Assembly: GCA_963920635.1 (NCBI GenBank)
Contig: OY987298.1
Span: 105,405,309 to 105,469,308 of the forward strand
Length of the DNA stretch: 64,000 nucleotides
Origin: Pseudeuparius sepicola
Taxonomy: Eukaryota > Arthropoda > Insecta > Coleoptera > Anthribidae
Reading direction: 5' to 3'
This document shows, one piece after another, positions 36,882 to 47,999 of this stretch; positions within the stretch are counted from its first letter, which is position 1, and every line of letters begins with the position of its first letter. A model generated the notes under the pieces. It was not told where the DNA came from, searched no databases, and was given only the letters and a program-made list of their open reading frames with translations. A program made the translations under genes and the position numbers.

Positions 36882-38121
36882 CCCAACAAACACTGATAAA
36901 TGGGCCACTTGTAAAAATGTATTGGGTAACCATCACTGCATCATTGGAACGATGATGGAAACCATCATTGGCCCGGGTCCGCAATGTCCCGGTGGCCGGC
37001 TGCGTTCCATCAGTCACTTTTCCAGCATGGATGGCCAGTGCAAATTTACTTATGGTCCACCATAGGAGTACCAATAGAGGTTGTGTGTTATAATTATAGT
37101 GGACCATTAAAGGTCTTTTATACTTCAAACATTGCTGGTCATTTAATTTGTACACATCAAATGGTATATTTTCGGGTTTCCGACTTACCTATACGGTGAT
37201 TTTTAAATCAAAGGCAAATAATAATAAACAATTAATATATTGAAAACAAGAACAAAAATGCAAAATTCTAAAAACACTTAAAATAAATCACTATAAAAAT
37301 TAAAGACAAGAACAAAAATTCAAAATTGTAATAAAACACCAGATGTTTACCTGAAAAGAGAAAGAACATAAATTATTATTGAAATTATCAAATACCTACA
37401 TTAATTTTTTAACTACCTAACTAGAATTTTTTAACTATTAACTTTAAAAACCGACAAATATTTTGGATGTTTGATTAAGAATAAAATTACGTTGGGATCA
37501 GTGTGAGACTCAATCTCATATTATAACTTCAATTTAACCTGCAGGTATCAGGTATGCATAGCCCCCATATTCAATTATTAAATTTCCTTATCTTTCACCT
37601 ATTTACCATAACACAATGCACTAATCCATAATCCACATCTATAAGTCGCTTCCTCACAACATGCAGATGTAGTATGGCTTATATTTTGACGACATTTTGA
37701 TGCATTATGGACCGAACGAACTCGGAGTGCACGCATACACGGCAACACACGACCACAATATGGCGCCAGCAATGCCGGCCTCCAAGGCAGTAAAAATGAT
37801 GAACGGTGACACAGCGCAAGCGCGGTAAACTCATCAGGTTTTGCCATTCATGGTAATTTAAATAAAAAGTACAGGTAATAATGTGGACTTTTGCCTATAG
37901 TGGACCGCAAGTGGCACATCATTCATTTAGTTGCGCATCCCTTGCTGATGGTTGCATGGCAAAGAACCATTATTGGCCCATTGGTGTTTTCTTCTCATAT
38001 TTCCATCGGTAGTATTCCAACACTACCTGAAATGGACCATTGAAGGCTAACCACTCCCATCACAAATCCATCAATTACAGCAATGGCCCATTAAAAATCC
38101 AGAAGTTGTGTGTTTGTTTTG
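36882..38121 (+). mobile_element. family F TIR element, copy 1
   Basis: 1.24-kb noncoding element starting CCCAACAAACACTGATAAAT. Its degraded right end is ...GTGTGTTTGTTTTG, and it is flanked by TA on both sides. The flanking arm sequence of family G rejoins cleanly if it is removed (CATAG-TA-TTATAAAAA, compare the other G arm). The inside carries GGCCCGGGTCC, and a segment starting CACAATGCACTAATCCATAA is repeated in all copies. ORFs on either strand are shared shadows. Confidence 0.85.
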
Positions 38122-38237
38122 TATTATAAAAAATAAAAAAGCTATGGCTAATTTACTGATTTTTTTTTTAGAAATTTTCACATAGTCAGCCATGAAATAT
38201 TTTCGTAATTACGTTCTATTTTATAATAAGACATATA

Positions 38238-38785
38238 CAGGGTGTTCACTTTCAAAATGCCCACCATTGGTATTTTTGAAACGGTAAGAGCTACAAGGTT
38301 GGTTAAATTGGTTAAATTAGACAAAAGTTGCGCATTTTGATGTGTTTCAAGAATCTGTAAAGAAATTTGACATAGCTCACTTGGTTACTAAAATAACCTG
38401 AAAAAACTGAAAACTTCCACTTTTTTATTTTGTCCGTAACTTTTTTAATATCAAACGGAATTGAATGAAATTTGGTGAAACTACGTAATTAGGTACGGGC
38501 TTTCGGATGCACTATTCAGAAAAATTCTCTGCCTACTGGATCTTTAGGTGTCCATAACCAAATTTCGATTTTCTTATGGCGGCCATATTGGATTACACCA
38601 CCATTGGATAGAGCAAAAAATTACGAATACAACCATGTATCACAACACCTAATTAAACCCACTTAAAGGTCAAATTTCTAATATTTTAAATCTTTTGAAG
38701 CCAGGAAGTGCAACTTTTGTTGAATTTAACCAACCTTGTAGCTCTTAACTTTTCAAAAATACCAATGGTGGGCATTTTAGCTGGT
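38238..38785. mobile_element. CAGGGTGTTC fold-back element
   Basis: CAGGGTGTTCACTTTCAAAA...(38238) with TA before it pairs with about 38735-38780 (TACCAATGGTGGGCATTTT and its complement AAAATGCCCACCATTGGTA). The outermost 20 bp of the right end are replaced by TTAGCTGGTAACAAAATA, whose complement recurs at about 41830-41845. The right border of the insertion is therefore probably near 41860, with F2 and F3 inside. Confidence 0.65.
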
Positions 38786-39005
38786 AACAAAATAAAATTA
38801 AATAAAATTATTTTATATCGTAAGCTTGATTATGTGTGCGAATTATTGAACTATGAGAGTCCCCCTTTTCAACAAAGAATGATGCTAAAAAAAAATTTTC
38901 CCTTTTTTTTCTTCACTTTGTAATTTTAATTTTATTCCTTGTTAGTTAGTTGTTAAGATTAGTGGATGAACCTGTATGGAATCATTGTATTCTTTTGGTT
39001 TATAA

Positions 39006-40212
39006 CCCAACAAACACTGATAAATGGGCCATTTGTAAAAATGTATTGGGTAATCATCACTGCATCATTGGAACGATGATGGAAACCATCATTGGCCCGG
39101 GTCCGTAATGTCCCGGTGGCCGGCTGCGTTCCATCAGTCACTTTTCCAGCATGGATGGCCAGTGCAAATTTACTTATGGTCCACCATAGGAGTACCAATA
39201 GAGGTTGTGTGTTATAATTATAGTGGACCATTTATACTTCAAACATTGCTAGTTATTTAATTTGTACACATCAAATGGTATATTTTCGGGTTTCTGACTT
39301 ACCTATACAATGATTTTTAAATCAAAGGCAAATAATAATAAACAATTAATATATTGAAAACAAGAACAAAAATGCAAAATTCTAAAAAACTTAAAATAAA
39401 TCACTATAAAAACTAAAGACAAGAACAAAAATTCAAAATTGTAATAAAACACCAGATGTTTACCTGAAAAGAGAAAGAACATAAATTATTATTGAAATTA
39501 TCAAATACCTACATTATTAACTATTAATTATAAACTATTAACTTTAAAAACCAACAAATATTTTGGATGTTTGATTAAGAATAAAATTACGTTGGGATCA
39601 GTGTGAGACTCAATCTCATAACTTCGATTTAACCTGCAGGTATCAGGTATATGCATAGCCCCAAGGTTCATATTTTAAATTTCCTTATCTTTCACCTATT
39701 TACCATAACACAATGCACTAATCCATAATCCACATCTATAAGTCGCTTCCTCACAACATGCAGATATAGTATGGCTTATATTTTGACCACATTTTGATGC
39801 ACTACGGACCAAACGAACTCGGCGTGCACGCACACACGGCAACAAACGACCACAATATGGCGCCAGTGACGCCGGCCTCAAGGCAGTAAAAATGATGAAC
39901 GGTGACACAGCGCAAGCGCGGTAAACTCATTAGGTTTTGCCATTCATGGTAATTTAAATAAAAAGTGCAGGTAATAATGTGGACTTTTGCCTATAGTGGA
40001 CCGCAAGTGGCACATCATTCATATATTTGCACATCCCTTGCTGATGGTTGCATGGCAAAGAACCATTATTGGCCCATTGGTGTTTTCTTCTCATATTTCC
40101 ATCGGTAGTATTCCAACACTACCTGAAATGGGCCATTGAAGGCTAACCAATCCCATCACAAATCCATCAATTACAGCAATGGCCCATTAAAAATCCAGAA
40201 GTGTTTCTTGGG
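39006..40212 (+). mobile_element. family F TIR element, copy 2
   Basis: Near-identical to copy 1 over its whole length. Left end CCCAACAAACACTGATAAAT, right end ...CAGAAGTGTTTCTTGGG. Flanks are TATAA and AAATA; no clear TSD. The high similarity between copies suggests recent activity or local duplication. Confidence 0.85.
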
Positions 40213-40257
40213 AAATAAATACATTACTTGCTTAAAAAAAAATTACCTAGATCAGCT

Positions 40258-41790
40258 TTATCCAAATAGTTGGATAGGGAGAAATAGACCTATTTCCTGG
40301 CCGCCCTGATCCCCCGATTTGTCAGTTTTGGATTTCCTTTTGTGGGGAACAGTACAAAATAAACTATGAGACAATTGTTGAATTAAGAGCAGCTGTTTTA
40401 GAAGCAACCCAACAAACACTCAATTTCTGGATTTTTAATGGGCCATTGCTGTAATTGATGGATTTGTGATGGGATTGGTTAGCCTTCAATGGGCCATTTC
40501 AGCTAAAGTGTTGGAATACTACCGATGTAAATATGAGAAGAAAACACCAATGGGCCAATAATGGTTCTTTGCCATGCAACCATCAGCAAGGGATGCGCAA
40601 CTAAATGAATGATGTGCCACTTGCGGTCCACTATAGGCAAAAGTCCACATTATTACCTGTACTTTTTATTTAAATTACCATGAATGGCAAAATCTGATGA
40701 GTTCACCGCGCTTGCGCTGTGTCACCGTTCATCATTTTTACTGCCGTGAGGCCGGCGTCCCTGGCGCCATATTGTGGTTGTGTGTTGCCGTGTGTGCGTG
40801 CACGCCGAGTTCGTTCGGTCCATAGTGCATCAAAATGTGGTCAAAATATAAGCCGTATTATATCTACATGTTGTGAGGAAGCGACTTATAGATGTGGATT
40901 ATGGATAAGTGCATTGTGCTATGGTAAATAGGTGAAAGATAAGGACATTTAATATATGAACCTGGGGGCTATGCATACCTGATACCTGCAGGTTAAATCG
41001 AAGTTATGAGTCTCACACGTAATTTTCCCAACGTAGTTTTATTCTTAATCAAACATCCAAAATATTTGTCGGTTTTTAAAGTTAATAGTTAATATCTAAT
41101 AAATAATGATAATATTGATATCTCACCCCCCCCCCCCGGAATAAAAAATTAATGTAGGTATTTGATAATTTCAATAATAATTTATGTTCTTTCTCTTCTC
41201 AGGTAAACATCTGGTGTTTAATTACAATTTTGTATTTTTGTTCTTGTCTTTAATTTTTATAGTGATTTATTTTAAGTTTTTTTAGAATTTTGCATTTTTG
41301 TTCTTGTTTTCAATATATTAATTGTTTATTATTATTTGCCTTTGATTTAAAAATCAGCGTATAGGTAAGTCGGAAACCCGAAAATATACCATTTGATGTG
41401 TACAAATGAAATGACCAGCAATGTTTGAAGTATAAAAGACCTTTAATGGTCCACTATAATTATAATACACAACCTCTATTGGTACTCCTATGGTGGACCA
41501 TAAGTAAATTTGCACTGGCCATCCATGCTAGAAAAATGACTGATGGAACGCAGCCAGCCACCGGGACATTACGGACCCGGGCCAATGATGGTTTCCATCA
41601 TCGTTCCAATGATGCAGTGATGGTTACCCAATTCATTTTTACAAATGGCCCATTTATCAGTGTTTGTTGGGAATTGCCAGTATTGACAGGCGCTCTCTAA
41701 GAAAGGCGACAAATTCAGTTTTAAAAAGATGCAATATTTGCATAAAAAATAATGGTGGATTGTTTGAACACCATTTGAAATAATAATAAT
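40258..41790 (+). pseudogene. mariner-like transposase C-terminus split by F3
   Basis: Bases about 40288-40407 read RPISWPP, a stop (TGA where CGA/Arg is expected), SPDLSVLDFLLWGTVQNK and, after a one-base shift, ETIVELRAAVLEA. This is the third-acid DDE block of DUF4817-type mariner-like transposases (WPPRSPDL.PLDFFLWG). After the F3 insertion (40408-41671) the tail resumes at 41672: ATNSVLKRCNICIKNNGGLF then EHHLK and a stop at about 41790. The upstream two thirds of the transposase are missing. Dead because of the stop, frameshift and insertion. Confidence 0.75.
40408..41671 (-). mobile_element. family F TIR element, copy 3 (inverted)
   Basis: 1264 bp. Both TIRs are intact: CCCAACAAACACTCAATTTC at the left and ...TCAGTGTTTGTTGGG at the right. 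Opposite orientation to copies 1 and 2, inserted in the transposase tail. Flanks GCAA and AATT suggest at most a 2-bp TSD (AA). A poly-C run (41127-41138) is private to this copy. Confidence 0.88.
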
Positions 41791-42242
41791 TTGAATTTGA
41801 GTTTTTTAATTTTTGTTTTATTTTGTTACATTTTGTTACCAGCTAAAAACAAAATATTAGAAAGTTCGAGGTATGTCTAATTATAAAATAGAACGTAATT
41901 ATGAAAATATTCCATTTCTGACTATGTGAAAATTTAAAAAAATCAGAAAATTAGCTATAGCTCTTTTACTTTTTATAATAACTATGCTGAGTATTATATC
42001 TTTGGAAAGATAAAAAAATGGCCGATTTGATAAGGCAACAGCTAACTAATGATTTACATTTAGAAAACACAAGTTTATGCCATACCTCAAAAATCACAAA
42101 CAACATAAAAAATTGGATTAGATTATCTTAATAAGCACAAAATTCTACAAATTTTGTCTCTACAGTTTTTCTGTATAATCAGAAATAACGGAGCTACAGA
42201 GATCTGATGAAATAGCAAAAATCACTCTTTTTAAAATATCTA

Positions 42243-44028
42243 CCCAAGCAGCATTAAAGTTGCGGTAACTGAGATGGGAACTTTGAATAAGTAGTTAAGG
42301 GTAGTTATTACGTAATTATTACTTAAAAATCGACTTATTAGTTTTTTTTACTTATATTGAGAAAGTATGAGTAATTACGTAGTAATTATTACTAAAATTT
42401 GGAACTTTATGGTTTCAGTACTTCTAAGTAGTTTTTGAAGTATCTGGAATGGAATTGTTACTATGCAAAATTACGTTAAAGTCACGTTAACTCTAAAGTT
42501 ATATTCAATGGTCACTATTACTTTGTCGTGTTACTTGTTTATCACCTTAAAGTTTTCATTACTTTATGGTAACGGTGAAAGTAACTTCTACATCTTAGCG
42601 ACTTTAGAAATACCTCCAAAGTTACGGAACTATATAGTCATATTTAAAGTGAAATTAACTTCCCCGCTACTCGAGAAAACTACTGTATGGTAAGTTTTAC
42701 TTCCCACTCCATTTTAAAATTACTAGAAAGCTCCAATTACTACAAAAAAATACTTTAAAGTAACTGTCACTTCTATAGGGACCAAAATGGAAACTACATT
42801 TAGTTCCTTACAATCGTTTCAAGGATTGGGTCGTTTTTGCGAAGTGATGAAAATGTCAGCCATTAGAAAGAAGAAAAATTATAGACACACATTCACATTT
42901 TATAGAAAATTAAAGCAGCAGTTGGATGAAACGAATCGAAACACGAGCACTTGTCTTCAATACAAAATTACAAAACGCTTCTCTTGAGTGGCTACAATTT
43001 TAAATCAACATTTCGAAATAATAGCACAAAACATACCGGCTGAAAATAACACTCATATAAAAATTATAGGTTAAAGTTCCAAATGAGACCTAGTAGTAGC
43101 ATTCGGAACTTAAACGAGGCTTCGGGAACTTTGAAGTTCTCTTGTAGTAATTGGGACTTTAGAGTTTAAAATATCTAAAGTGAAAAAAGTCTAGTTGCCG
43201 TTACTACCAGTTAAGTGGCAAAGCCTTCAAACACCCATTTTAAGGTAAATAATACTTAGAAGTAATTACTGAAAACTACACCATATTTTCTTATAAAATG
43301 ATAGACGCCATTAACATCAAATGTAAATTTCCTTTGGTACTGAAATAGTTATTTCTTCAAAATTGTCCCAAAAAAGAGAAAATTGAGCAAAAATGAACTC
43401 GTATAACTTATAGAAATATTAAAAAAGCATTTTTCAGCATTTTTAGGTAATTTTGCACGTTTTCGTAATTTATCCTCCCGGTAAAAAAGTGTTAAAACAT
43501 GCATTTTGAGAGGGCGCGTTGTTACTTTTCAATCTATCAACGTCATATTTGACAGAAAATTTTCAATCGTTTTAGTTTCTTGAATCTAGCAACGAGAAAT
43601 AAATCAGCAAATTAATACCTTTCTTATACCTACCATTATTCATAGATATAAGTTAAAAATAAATATTAGGTACTTCCATTTTCCACGGTTATTGAAAAAT
43701 GACGGAAGATGCTGGGCTAGAATACTTCTTAATTATTTAGACAAAGATAAAGCGAGGACGCGAATGTAAAGAAGCAAACAAATCCAACAAAGTAGCGGTG
43801 ACCACACTGCTACGTCTCCACCACGTTGCCGGAACGTAAGCGCGTCGTAGCGGTGTAAGTTGCTAGGTGGTTGCCGTTACGTATCTATCACCCTCAAAAT
43901 GTTCCCCATTTTGGTCGCAGGGACGTAATAGGAACGTAGTAATTACGTTCCTATTAGTAGTAGTTACAACTTTAAAGTTGCAAACAAAAGTCGCCGGAAC
44001 ATAACGGCGACTAAAAATGCTGCTTGGG
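42243..44028. mobile_element. family H TA-target TIR element, 1.79 kb
   Basis: TIRs CCCAAGCAGCATT and AATGCTGCTTGGG, flanked by TA (42241-42242 and 44029-44030). Removing it restores the family G arm (AAAATATC-TA-GTGAGCCATG, the complement of 36611-36634). The inside is dominated by degenerate short motifs of the type AAGTTAC/GTAACTT and ACGTAATTAC. There are no transposase motifs. The TIR start CCCAA-CA is similar to family F, so the two may share a transposase source. Confidence 0.85.
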
Positions 44029-45333
44029 TAGTGAGCCATGAACTTTTTTAAAAATCCAAAAGGGGCATTAGATCGAGCATTCAAAACTGCAATTCTTTCC
44101 CCATTTAACCTTTGTTCTAGCTCTGCTAGTTTCCGAGAACCCCATAGTGGTCATCGAAAAAAACTCACCCCTATGACCTAAGGGAAGATTTCTTACAGAC
44201 ACTACTGTTTCGATTGGGTGATTATTCCATGGCTAGCTATGATTTTTTTATTTATTAAAAATCTGACCTCATGCCGTCATTTGGTGTTACTTCAAACCTC
44301 TGTATACCAAATTACATGAAAAAACAAAAAAAACGATTGGTTTTCTTTTTACAAAGGTTTCAATACAAACAAAACTGTCGCTCAAGCCAAGCAGTTTATC
44401 GCATCAGGCATCAAGTGTGATACTAAAATGTTCAAAGTTTACACCCATGACTTTTTATTAGTTTTGACAGTTGTTTGGATTATAGGATGGATTTAATAAA
44501 CAGAGGTGATGGATGGATTGCCTAATCTTCAAATAATCTATGGAGCAAAAGTTTTTGGAAAATTTTTAATGCTTGAAATAAAAAAGTGCAAAAAATATAA
44601 TTAAACTGTAACTTATATGGTTGGTTATGTTTTCACATTATCCACTAATAGGTATATCAAAACATAAAAAAAAATTGTTAATTTCTGTTAATCTCTGTGG
44701 CAACCATAGTTAATTGATTTAGCTATATTAGGGCCAGTTTCTTAACCAACTAAAAGTTCCTTATCTATAACGTTTAAAATTAAATGAACTTTTGGAAAAT
44801 ATTATTTAAACAATGCTTCACTTGTTACAAAAACTCTTTTAATTTTAAAGCATACTTTGTTTGATTATGAAATTGGGTCCTAAATATTTTGTGTTTTCCC
44901 CAAACTTTCATTCTATATCATCTTTTTTATATGTAACTATTCAAATTTTTGAAATTTAAACCATTTGCAGAAGTTGCATATTCTTCTAAATTTGAATTTA
45001 TAGAATAAACCATCAAAGTCAATGAGCAGGGAGAAATGAGATAAAATTAGCATTTGATGAGATGGATAGTGTCCACATTTGTTTAGTCATTGGTCAGGCA
45101 GGACAATTAGATAATAATTCAGTTCTTATTTGATAATTGACAATATGAATTCCAGAGATATTATGGACACCCTTAACGCTACAAAAGTCATCGAATTGAA
45201 ATTTGAATCGCCAAGGAGCAGAATAAGGACTCTTAAGGGGTGCGAATATGGACGGCACACACCAAAGAAGCGATAAAACACCCATAATGTAATAAAACCT
45301 CTTGGGTTCCGTTATACCAACCAACGCACTGAC

Positions 45334-45441
45334 CTCTCCGCCGCCACTGATTCCATCGTTCTACGCATGAGCGGGTACTGGTCCAGCACCGCGTTGAAGT
45401 GGTCTACGGACAGCGAGAACAGGTTGCAGTACGTCTCTGCC
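45334..45441 (-). CDS. Ih: Ih channel (HCN), exon covering the end of the cyclic-nucleotide-binding domain
   Basis: 108-bp exon between acceptor TCTATTCTCTTCCAG (ends at 45442) and donor GAGAG/GTCAGT (45333). It reads [20 protein letters not shown] then [15 protein letters not shown] plus a split Arg codon. This is the final beta-strands and C-helix of the HCN cyclic-nucleotide-binding domain, whose cAMP-induced movement eases opening of the Ih pacemaker channel. The vertebrate HCN counterpart has the pattern [20 protein letters not shown]. The split codon joins in frame to the exon at 31449-31620. The exon is intact and more GC-rich than the intron around it. Confidence 0.95.
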
Positions 45442-46986
45442 CTGGAAGAGAATAGACAGTAGACTATCATATACAGGATGTCTGATTAACAGTGGGACAT
45501 CGAGCAACTGCAACTATTTTACCACAAAATACAGCCATAGATGAGTCTCACTTCTACTTATTTGCCAGGTTGACACTGCATTTTAAATTTTAAATGAGCC
45601 ACATCTCGCAAATTTTATACATTTTAGCTTTGAAATTCCTGGCAAACAATAAGGCGGGACCCATGTCCACATTCTAGTTACCCCTCGAGTTACCCTCGGT
45701 TAGCACTGTGTGAAATATTCTCCAATAAAGTTTAGATTTCGATTTTTTTCTAGTTTTGACATTTCAATGAATTCTAACCTTACTTCTACCATGCGGACTC
45801 GGCGTTAACAACTACTAGCGTCGATGGTTCCTCAATCAATGCTACTAGTCAGATCTTAATAGATATTTACAGGGCACTGTAGTTATTTTTTGAAATTGAA
45901 TTATGTCAACTTGTCCCAAAATAATCAAGCTGCTGAACTGAAATTTGGCACTGCAGTGTTTTTAGGATGGAGAATAAGCTGAAAATGTCAATTTGTACGT
46001 ATTTGTATATTTGCACTTGCGCATGCTTTTTAAATTATTATTTTGATCTTCCAGGTCCATCATTTTAGTGCATCTTTTCATTTGCCCATAAAGGTGTATA
46101 CCACGTATTTATTATATCGATAAAATCAACCATTTGCATTGAAATTGGCAAAATGGACCACAAAATACCTGTTGCGACTCCACCTTTCGGAAATCAAAAT
46201 TTTCACCAACCCTTTCAAATGTTCCAATAATTAACTGTAGAGGAAAGTCGCCTAATATGGGGATAGTCCCTAATATGGGGTACCTCAATTTCTCAGGATC
46301 TAAGGCGCTGCCATCTATTTGGTGGGGGCTGTACTAAGCTTCTAGAAACTAGTAAACATCTCGGGATGCAGACAGCTACAGTTCCAATACAACATGACCA
46401 ACAAAATTAGTGAGCGTATTGAAAATTTTTAGCTTCTAGAAAACCCTGTGAATTTGGCTACAAATAAGGTAAGTTAAATTATTGTATGTTGTTCAAAACG
46501 TGTATTATGGACTAGTTTTGGGTTAGACTGGTTCTTTTATGTATATATTTGCTTATTTCTTAAAATCTACGGTTTTATTTTTACTACTGCCCTAGGCCTA
46601 ATATGGGGTACTCTGGGGAGTCCTAATTTGGGGTACCCCAGACAATGTTGGAAAGATGTAAAAATGAATGGAGCAGCAGATGATATTGTTTATGGTAGTC
46701 TTAGGCGGAAACCTGTTTTTCCGTTGATATGGAAAATGCAATCGTCAATCATGCTATGGAAACTGAGAAAAAATATTTACTTTTGTGCGAATTGAATCTT
46801 TAAATAGTTTTATAATTGTTTTAAAGAATTATTTTTTGATAATTTTTGTTTTGTTTCTAAAATAACACCAAATAAAGACGGACTTATCCAACCCCCCGTG
46901 TTTCTTTCATAGGTATTTTATTTAAACACCAATTTTAATCATTTCTTAGGTATACCCCATATTAGGAAATAGAAGTACCCTATATT

Positions 46987-47018
46987 AATATTAATAATAA
47001 TAATAATAATAATAATAA
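46987..47018. repeat. (TAA)n microsatellite, left border of the R4/Dong-like array
   Basis: Run of AAT/TAA trinucleotides. Similar runs at 47613-47632, 50683-50707 (complement) and 51243-51261 mark every outer or internal 3' boundary of the Dong-like copies. Confidence 0.95.
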
Positions 47019-47612
47019 CTGCTGCTTGTGCAGGCAGAGAGGGTCCCATATTACAGCTACACACCGGAGCCTGTTCTTGAGAACAGCAACTACAAGATGT
47101 ACTGGGATCGTACAGTTCTGACAGATCAACGAGTTGCCCATAACAGACCGGACCTTATAATAGTTGATAAAATTTCTAGGAAGACAACTCTGATTGATGT
47201 GGCCATCCTGAACAACAACAACCTGCGTGTGAAGCAAGTCGAGAAGATCGCGAAGTACAGAGACTTAGAAGAACGAATTAGAAGGCAATGGGAAATGGAA
47301 AACGTCAAGACGATTCCAATTATCGTGTCAACAACTGGTGTTATACCAAAAAGTTTTCTGAGAAACATAAAAGAGCTGGGTCGAACTGATAGTCTTTACA
47401 GGTCCATGCAGAAAGCGGTACTACTTGCGACAGCCCAAACCGTCAGGAAATTCATGGGGAATGCAGGAACGTCCGACAACATCAATGTCACCTAAGACCC
47501 GATAACATGGCAAGGGTCTCGTCCGAGCCAGATCCTTATGGTATCCGGGATACCCAGGATCTGAGAGAATATTCCCCATAGAGGGAGTGCGAATGCCTTT
47601 TGGCTAAGTCGA
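47019..47612 (+). pseudogene. R4/Dong-like LINE, 5'-truncated copy: endonuclease domain and 3' UTR
   Basis: The open frame 47028-47495 is the C-terminal restriction-like endonuclease region of an R2/R4-type non-LTR retrotransposon. It has RVAHNRPDLIIVDK (acidic Asp at residue 42 of the frame), TLIDVAI (Asp 57) and QVEKIAKYRDLEERIRRQWE, then IPIIVSTTGVIPKSF and a C-terminal helix region up to the stop at 47493-47495. The 3' UTR runs to GGCTAAGTCGATA and ends in (TAA)n. No ATG or reverse transcriptase precedes the domain, so the copy is 5'-truncated, as is usual for target-primed insertion. Insertion in TAA repeats is a known property of Dong (R4 clade). Confidence 0.82.
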
Positions 47613-47639
47613 TATAATAATAATAATAATAAATGCGCA

Positions 47640-47985
47640 GGGGGGGTCTGACCTGTGAGAGAGGCAGACCCACGGGTGTGACGATCCCGCGCTCCCCAGT
47701 TACGCAGGGATGGGTCTGACCTGTGAGAGGGGCAGATTCACAGGTGTGACGATCCCGCGATTCCCAGTTACGCATGGAGAGGTTTGGCCTGTGACAGGGG
47801 CAGACCTACGGGTGTGACAATCCCGCGATCTCCAGTTGCGCAGGGAGGGGTCTAGCCTGTGAGAGAGGCCAATCTTCAGGTGTAACGATCCTGTGTTTCC
47901 CAGTTAAAGCAAGGAGGGGTTTGACCTGTGAGAGGGGCAGATCCTCGGGTGTAACGATCCCGCGTTATCCTAGTTGACCTGTGTA
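47640..47985 (+). repeat. five ~69-bp tandem repeats, 5' region of the R4/Dong-like element
   Basis: Five units, each with GGTCTGACCTGTGAGAGG(G), GGTGTGACGATCCCGCG and CCCAGTTACGCAGGGA. They lie directly after the (TAA)n tail of the preceding copy and before the ORF-bearing copy. An inverted set of about 4.5 units lies at 50385-50680. They are probably promoter or 5' UTR repeats of the element. Confidence 0.85.
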
Positions 47986-47999
47986 GGTAGCGGGTTAGA

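Larger units (their letters stand above)
36486..44171. mobile_element. family G fold-back element, composite nested copy
   Basis: The outer end CAGGGTGAGTTTTTTTTTTA at 36486 (TA before it) pairs with ...AAAAACTCACCC at 44160-44170. Arms interrupted by other elements can be followed inward. The left arm is 36486-36881 plus 38122-38237. The right arm is 41860-42242 plus 44029-44171. For example TCGGAAACTAGCAGAGCTAG pairs with CTAGCTCTGCTAGTTTCCGA, and AACGGAGCTACAGAGATCTG appears as its complement in the left arm. Insertions are F1 in the left arm, a further palindrome with F2 and F3 in the centre, and H in the right arm. Confidence 0.8.
31621..45333 (-). other. Ih intron (13.7 kb)
   Basis: Intron between the two confidently identified Ih exons. 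Holds a 304-bp TIR element, a piggyBac-like remnant, an inverted-repeat element at 34406 and the 36486-44171 composite. The stretches 31621-32873, 33192-33920, 35005-36483 and 44174-45333 show nothing I can name; ORFs such as 31944-32201 and 45094-45324 lack recognisable domains. A (GA)n run lies at 35883-35901. Confidence 0.7.
16238..45441 (-). other. Ih: Ih (HCN) gene, visible 3' part
   Basis: Span of the three minus-strand exons 45334-45441, 31449-31620 and 16238-16399. Introns of about 13.7 kb and 15.0 kb separate them and are packed with mobile elements. Exons for the transmembrane domains and most of the cyclic-nucleotide-binding domain were not seen between 45442 and 64000, so they probably lie beyond the right edge. 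Other exons could still be hidden in the two visible introns. Confidence 0.8.

Noticed and set aside
36805..41700. Recurring ORF MVHYNYNTQPLLVLLWWTIS in three places
   Set aside because: It is a frame of the noncoding family F element, present in each copy with different ends. No domain, and the opposite strand is equally open.
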